Below, in pieces: positions 60,150 to 64,000 of a DNA stretch of 64,000 nucleotides. A program made the position numbers and the translations under genes. The notes beneath the pieces were generated by a model. That model was not told where the DNA came from. It did no database searches and worked only from the letters and a program-made list of their open reading frames with translations. The DNA lies in the NCBI GenBank assembly GCA_035772405.1, contig JAYKKM010000228.1, positions 1 through 64,000 of the forward strand. Direction: 5' to 3'. Position 1 is the stretch's first letter, and the number at the start of each line of letters is the position of its first letter. The stretch is from Chrysogorgia sp. JL179-B06 (taxonomy: Eukaryota > Cnidaria > Anthozoa > Scleralcyonacea > Chrysogorgiidae).

Positions 60150-60519
60150 GTTATTTGAAAGGGTGTGTTCATGTTTGAAAAGGTGTAATGTGCTGTTCCA
60201 AAAGGTGTGTTATCCAAAAGGTGTGTTATTTGAAAAGGTGTGTTATTCCAAAAGGTGTGTTAACTCACCAATGGTTTGTTACATTACACACCTTGGGTTC
60301 AAAAAGGTGTGTTGTCCAAAGGTGTGTAAACTGAAGGTGTGTTGGTAAACACATCAAGGTGTGTTAATCAACTCACCAAGGTGTGTTAATGAACACGCCT
60401 AGGTGTGTTTTCTAACACCCCTAGGTGTGTTTTCAAAAAAAGGTGTGCTAAAATAACACACCTTGGTGTGTTTGCTAACACACCTTGGTGTGTTTTGTAA
60501 CACACCTTTTTTTAGAGTG
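60150..60519. repeat. Right terminal/subterminal repeat of CMC element
   Basis: Array of GGTGTGTT and AACACACC half-sites, many as palindromes, ending in TTTTTTTAGAGTG. It is the inverted counterpart of 12814-13110, with the same motif but a different number and order of half-sites, so the terminal repeat is conserved in motif rather than base for base. The preceding stretch 59692-60149 is the transposase 3' flank and shows nothing else recognisable. Confidence 0.9.
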
Positions 60520-60521
60520 TA

Positions 60522-61046
60522 GTGTTTGAGTTGAAGTCACCATCAAGGAACAGCTCTCTTCTCAGCGAGTTGACGTTGTCGTGAAGAAGTGAAAATGCTC
60601 AGAGTTGCGTTGTAAACAGAACTAGAACGACGTTGAGAATACTCTTGGGACTACGAATTAGTCATTCTCTTTGTTTCGCACGAAAAATCTTTGTCTCAAA
60701 GCCGCATCGTAGATCGTTAATTCCTTAAAAACAATTAACCGCGCTTTTAAACTAAATGGTCTGTCCTCTGGGACCGTTGAACTTGTCAAAATATGCAAAT
60801 TTGTAGATGTCTGCGTCAGATACTACGCTGTGTACGAAGTTGATTTTAAGCTTTAGACCGAAGAAAATACGAGCAGTAAGTTTGTAAAATGGCATAAAAC
60901 GAACCTCGTTTCATTACCCGCCAGAAATACAAGAACACTCCAGATCTTATACATAAAAATCCTTCCAATGATAACAGCCATTTGACGATGGTACGGTAAC
61001 AAAATAGTTTAACAGATGAATTTTGCATCCCTGCTTCTGCGCCTGA
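60522..61046. repeat. Host segment copy 1, right part
   Basis: Continues the host segment broken at 12813; matches copy 2 at about 62138-62475 and 63764-64000. It ends where the unit starts again (GAACGTAAAATTAGTAAAGA twice near 61040-61085). Confidence 0.88.
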
Positions 61047-62475
61047 ACGTAAAATTAGTAAAGATTGAACGTAAAATTAGTAAAGATGCCTGAGTTGAAG
61101 TGAAATAATGAAGAAATCCAAAGAAATAAAATGAGAACTGAAGCCTCCGCATAATAATAGTCCACCCATGTTATCTATCAAAATATGTTGCGAAACAGGT
61201 TTTTACAAATCCTTGCCCCTGTAACAGCACATTTAATTTCCTGAATGGTAGGATAGCATCTCACCGGCAATTACAATTTTACTTCCATGAGGATGCAAAA
61301 CAATGTGAATCTGTTGCTTTTACTCTATTATAAACGCAGGTTTTGTAATGATGAATGAGGATAAACATCAACAACATACGTCATATGTACGCTCTGCTAT
61401 TAAATTAAGCGGAAACGTAAGTTGAGCTTGTGAGAATGAATGGTTCCTTTCCTCGCGCGCGTATTTTCGCTCTCTTTGACCGCCATAGAAACAAATTCGT
61501 CTTTAAACAAATATCTCTAGAAATAATCAAGAGACACTGACAGACTTGTAGTAGGACTTGTAGTCTAGTGGGATATGCGAAATATAATTCTGTTAAGATA
61601 TAATATATAGTGTACTTACTTGAATAATTGATTCCATTGCCATCAAATCCAGTACTGCACTCACAATAAAGCCACTTTCAATAGAATTAACACAGGTGGA
61701 ATTCATATTGCATAAAGAAGAATTGGAATTGTCTGCTAAATAAATAAAGTAAGATGAATGTTGTGGTTGAAAAAGCCTTCTCTAAATTTATCAATGTACT
61801 TGCTTGTACAATTGGTTCTATTGACATTAAATCCGCTATTGCACTCACAATAAAGAGATTTTCAGTAGATTGAATAAAAGTAGCAATATGGCATAAAGAA
61901 CCATATTGCAATTGTTTGAACAACGAACAAATAACGAACAGCAAACAAGTCTTTAAACGACCACATTAGGCACTTGAATATCTAAGGCGCAGCGACCTCG
62001 CGACCTGTCCTCAAAACGTCAACGAACAGCGCGAATTTAAGCATTTGAAAGAATCGATGGTAAATTGACTACCGTATTTGATGTTTGAAGCTTGTTTTAT
62101 TACCTTCAAACGGTCCAGTTCTGCGTAAACGATTGTAGTGTTTGAGTTGAAGTCACCATCAAGGAACAGCTCTCTTCTCAGCGAGTTGTCGTTGTCGTGA
62201 AGAAGTGAAAATGCTCAGAGTTTGCGTTGTAAACAGAACTAGAACGACGTTGAGAATACTCTTGGGACTACGAATTATTCATTCTCTTTGTTTCGCATGA
62301 AAAATCTTGGTCTCAAAGCCGCATCGTAGATCGTTAATTCCTTAAATACAATTAACCGCGCTTTTAAACTAAATGGTCTGTCCTCTGGGACCGTTGAACT
62401 TGTCTAAATATGCAAATTTGTAGATGTCTGCATCAGATACTACGCTGTGTACGAAATTGATTTTAAGCTTTAGAC
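61047..62475. repeat. Host segment copy 2 with empty CMC target site
   Basis: Tandem copy of the host segment. The TA at 62136-62137 is the unoccupied target of the CMC element. It includes a second set of the decayed EGF-like exons (about 61621-61930, minus) with the same frame break as copy 1, and ends in the 9-bp target GCTTTAGAC (62467-62475) of the MULE-like element. The rest of copy 2 resumes at 63764. Confidence 0.9.
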
Positions 62476-63763
62476 TAGTCTGCGTAGCGGCTCTCGAAGG
62501 GGGGGGGGGGGGAGAGAAGAGAGAAAACGCGTGCGAGGGGACTGGGGAGGGGAAGGGGAATGAGAGCCTGCACGAAGACCATTGTTTTGTCGTATTTACT
62601 CGTCCTCTCGGTGGACGAGAAATGTGATTGGTTGGAAATGACAGATATCCTAATTATTGCGCGTCATGGCACGGAACACATTTGTTTACGAAGAGTAGAT
62701 TCTACCTCTTGGTGTTTCGAGACAGGTTTGTTTCGAGACGGGTTTGTTTCGACTTTCCCCCGCTCGCTCGCCCGCATACAACAATTTATTGTTGAAACCA
62801 AAACATAAACCCGTCTTGAAACAAACTTAACCCGTCTCAAATAAACCCGTCTCGAAACAAACCCGTCTTGAAACACCAAGAGGCAGACTTGGAGCAAGTC
62901 TACGAAGAGAGGTGTATTAAAATCGCTGTGCCATGCTCTCAAGATTTGGGAAGAGTTTGATATTTCAGTCGCTGGCATTCTTCACACTGCATATGTTCTG
63001 GTCATCGTTATTTTAAAAAGTATCATTGCCGACGAGTATCAGAGCTCAAGTCAATGGGAATAACAGCGTGCTCTATTGGCGACTATATTGTCAACTGAGT
63101 ATGGACGATATTTTCGGGCCTATTGTATATGGATCTGTAGAGTATGTTACGGACGCGAGGTTTATCGAGGAGTTGAAAAACCTTATATTTTCAGTGAAAA
63201 CTTGGCAGCGTGTGCAGATTATCTGTCAATTTTTAAACGTTTGACTAGTATGTTCATCGACAAATAGAACTTTCTTCCTTGATGTTTTTGCGCCAGGAGA
63301 GCATTGCCGTGGAAATTTCCGAATAGGATTTGCTCTCTCTGGAGCCACGGCTTCAGCTACCTTTCTCTTCACTGCACAATGCATGAGATTTCGGGGTTTA
63401 CATCGGGTTTGATCGCTATCGATAACGGTTTGTACGTCTCCACAAGATTTCTTAGTTTTCTTGCGCACGGACTCCAAGCTACTTGACAAGATAATGGAAG
63501 ACTTCTTGCACAAGCGGCAACATTCGTTTTGATGTTTCAGATTTTTTTCGTGGATTTATATTTTCATAATATTTTCTTTAGCCGTAAATTGCAAATGTAA
63601 ACAAACACTGCTATTGGTTAATTTTGACAGCTATTGAAAATATGATTACCGTGGGCGGATACGACAAAACAGTAGACCTCCTGCAGGCTCTCCCTCCCCT
63701 CCCCGCGCGTTTTCGCTCTTCCTCCCTCCCCCCAACCCCCTTCGAGAGCCGCTACGCAGGCTA
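62476..63763. mobile_element. MULE-like non-autonomous transposon
   Basis: 1288 bp. Ends TAGTCTGCGTAGCGGCTCTC...GAGAGCCGCTACGCAGGCTA (one mismatch), each followed inside by a G/C-run, and flanked by a perfect 9-bp duplication GCTTTAGAC (62467-62475, 63764-63772). The uninterrupted site is visible in host copy 1 near 60848. A 9-bp duplication fits Mutator-like elements. Inside is a fold-back around 62697-62885 built from GTTTCGAGAC / GTCTCGAAAC repeats, and a minus-strand open stretch 63513-63226 of unknown origin that could be captured host sequence. No transposase was recognised. Confidence 0.87.
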
Positions 63764-64000
63764 GCTTTAGACAGAAGAAAATACAAGCAGTAAGTTTGCA
63801 AAATGGCATAAAACGAACCTAGTTACATTACCAGCGAGAAATACATCGAGTACAACAAGCGTGTCTTCATCACATATCGAAAATAAGACGCCCGAAAACA
63901 AGAATCCAGATCTTATACATAAAAATCTTTCCAATAATAACTGCCATTTTGACAATAGTATGGTAACAAAATAGTTTAACAGATGAATTTTGCTTAAACA
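63764..64000. repeat. Host segment copy 2, distal part
   Basis: Resumes copy 2 after the MULE-like insertion and matches about 60848-61030 of copy 1, with a roughly 50-bp stretch (around 63846-63895) absent from copy 1. It runs off the window. No gene is seen. Confidence 0.85.

Larger units (their letters stand above)
12814..60519 (+). mobile_element. 47.7-kb CMC (CACTA-like) DNA transposon
   Basis: The ends are inverted: CACTCTAAAAAAAAGTGTG at 12814 and a matching stretch ending TTTTTTTAGAGTG at 60519. Each is followed inward by an array of AACACACC/GGTGTGTT palindromes. The flanks carry a TA duplication (12812-12813 and 60520-60521). The second copy of the host segment has the uninterrupted sequence GATTGTAGTGTTTGAG at 62131-62146, which proves the boundaries. 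Inside are an 11-exon transposase (+) and a divergent SAM-domain gene (-). CACT-type ends, a 2-bp duplication, and the transposase's CxxC and D..MH motifs point to the CMC superfamily. Assignment to a named family is inferred. Without the nested YR element it would be about 23.5 kb. Confidence 0.85.

Noticed and set aside
1..64000. tRNA or rRNA genes
   Set aside because: No cloverleaf with box A/B or rRNA-like segment was noticed by eye; a tRNAscan or Rfam run would be decisive.

Overview
This is eukaryotic, probably invertebrate and plausibly cnidarian (anthozoan-like) DNA. It is AT-rich, with spliced genes and GT-AG introns, long satellite arrays, and a mix of Polinton, tyrosine-recombinase (YR) retroelement, CMC, Tigger, CR1-like, MULE-like and hAT-like elements. 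The taxon is an inference; no host marker gene is complete here.

Layout. (1) 1-7845: a higher-order satellite. (2) 7846-11761: a 16/20-bp minisatellite whose variants are layered almost symmetrically around a 20-mer core. (3) 11770-12813: the left part of a host segment that is tandemly duplicated. (4) 12814-60519: a 47.7-kb DNA transposon of CMC (CACTA/Mirage/Chapaev) type. It has CACTC...GAGTG ends, a TA target duplication and subterminal arrays of AACACACCAAGGTGTGTT. (5) 60522-64000: the rest of host copy 1, then host copy 2, which preserves the empty TA target site and is itself interrupted by a MULE-like element with a 9-bp duplication.

The CMC element carries two divergent spliced genes. 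On + is an 11-exon transposase (28557-59691) that I could read as one 842-codon frame with every splice phase agreeing. On - is a SAM-domain accessory gene (28335 down to about 13750) with one in-frame stop. Later insertions have swollen the introns: two unrelated CR1-like LINE fragments, a duplicated piece of the element itself (19126-20625), a Tigger/pogo element that also carries a HIRAN-domain gene, an hAT-like MITE and several fold-back elements.

Transposase intron 3 is about 25 kb long because it contains a PAT/Ngaro-type YR retrotransposon (31528-55668) with split direct repeats. Its exact empty site is preserved at 19870/19871. The RT reading frame of that retrotransposon is in turn split by a 19.4-kb Polinton/Maverick (34162-53568) with a perfect 6-bp AATGCG duplication and about 0.9-kb terminal inverted repeats whose outermost 169 bp fold into a hairpin.

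The Polinton is a compact virus-like genome. A left-reading cluster holds a small coiled protein, packaging ATPase, putative major capsid protein, membrane-anchored coiled protein, chromodomain integrase, and a putative minor capsid protein plus its broken paralog. A right-reading cluster holds a 457-aa membrane protein, a fibre-like protein, a putative myristoylated protein, a 46-aa cationic peptide and a BRO-N/VRR-NUC nuclease. Further right are thymidine kinase, a zinc-finger-like protein, three small membrane proteins, a zinc-ribbon protein that may be VLTF3-like, and protein-primed DNA polymerase B with one frame break. No adenain-like protease was recognised. The window is therefore four levels of insertion (host segment > CMC > YR retroelement > Polinton), with boundaries for each level visible in the sequence.
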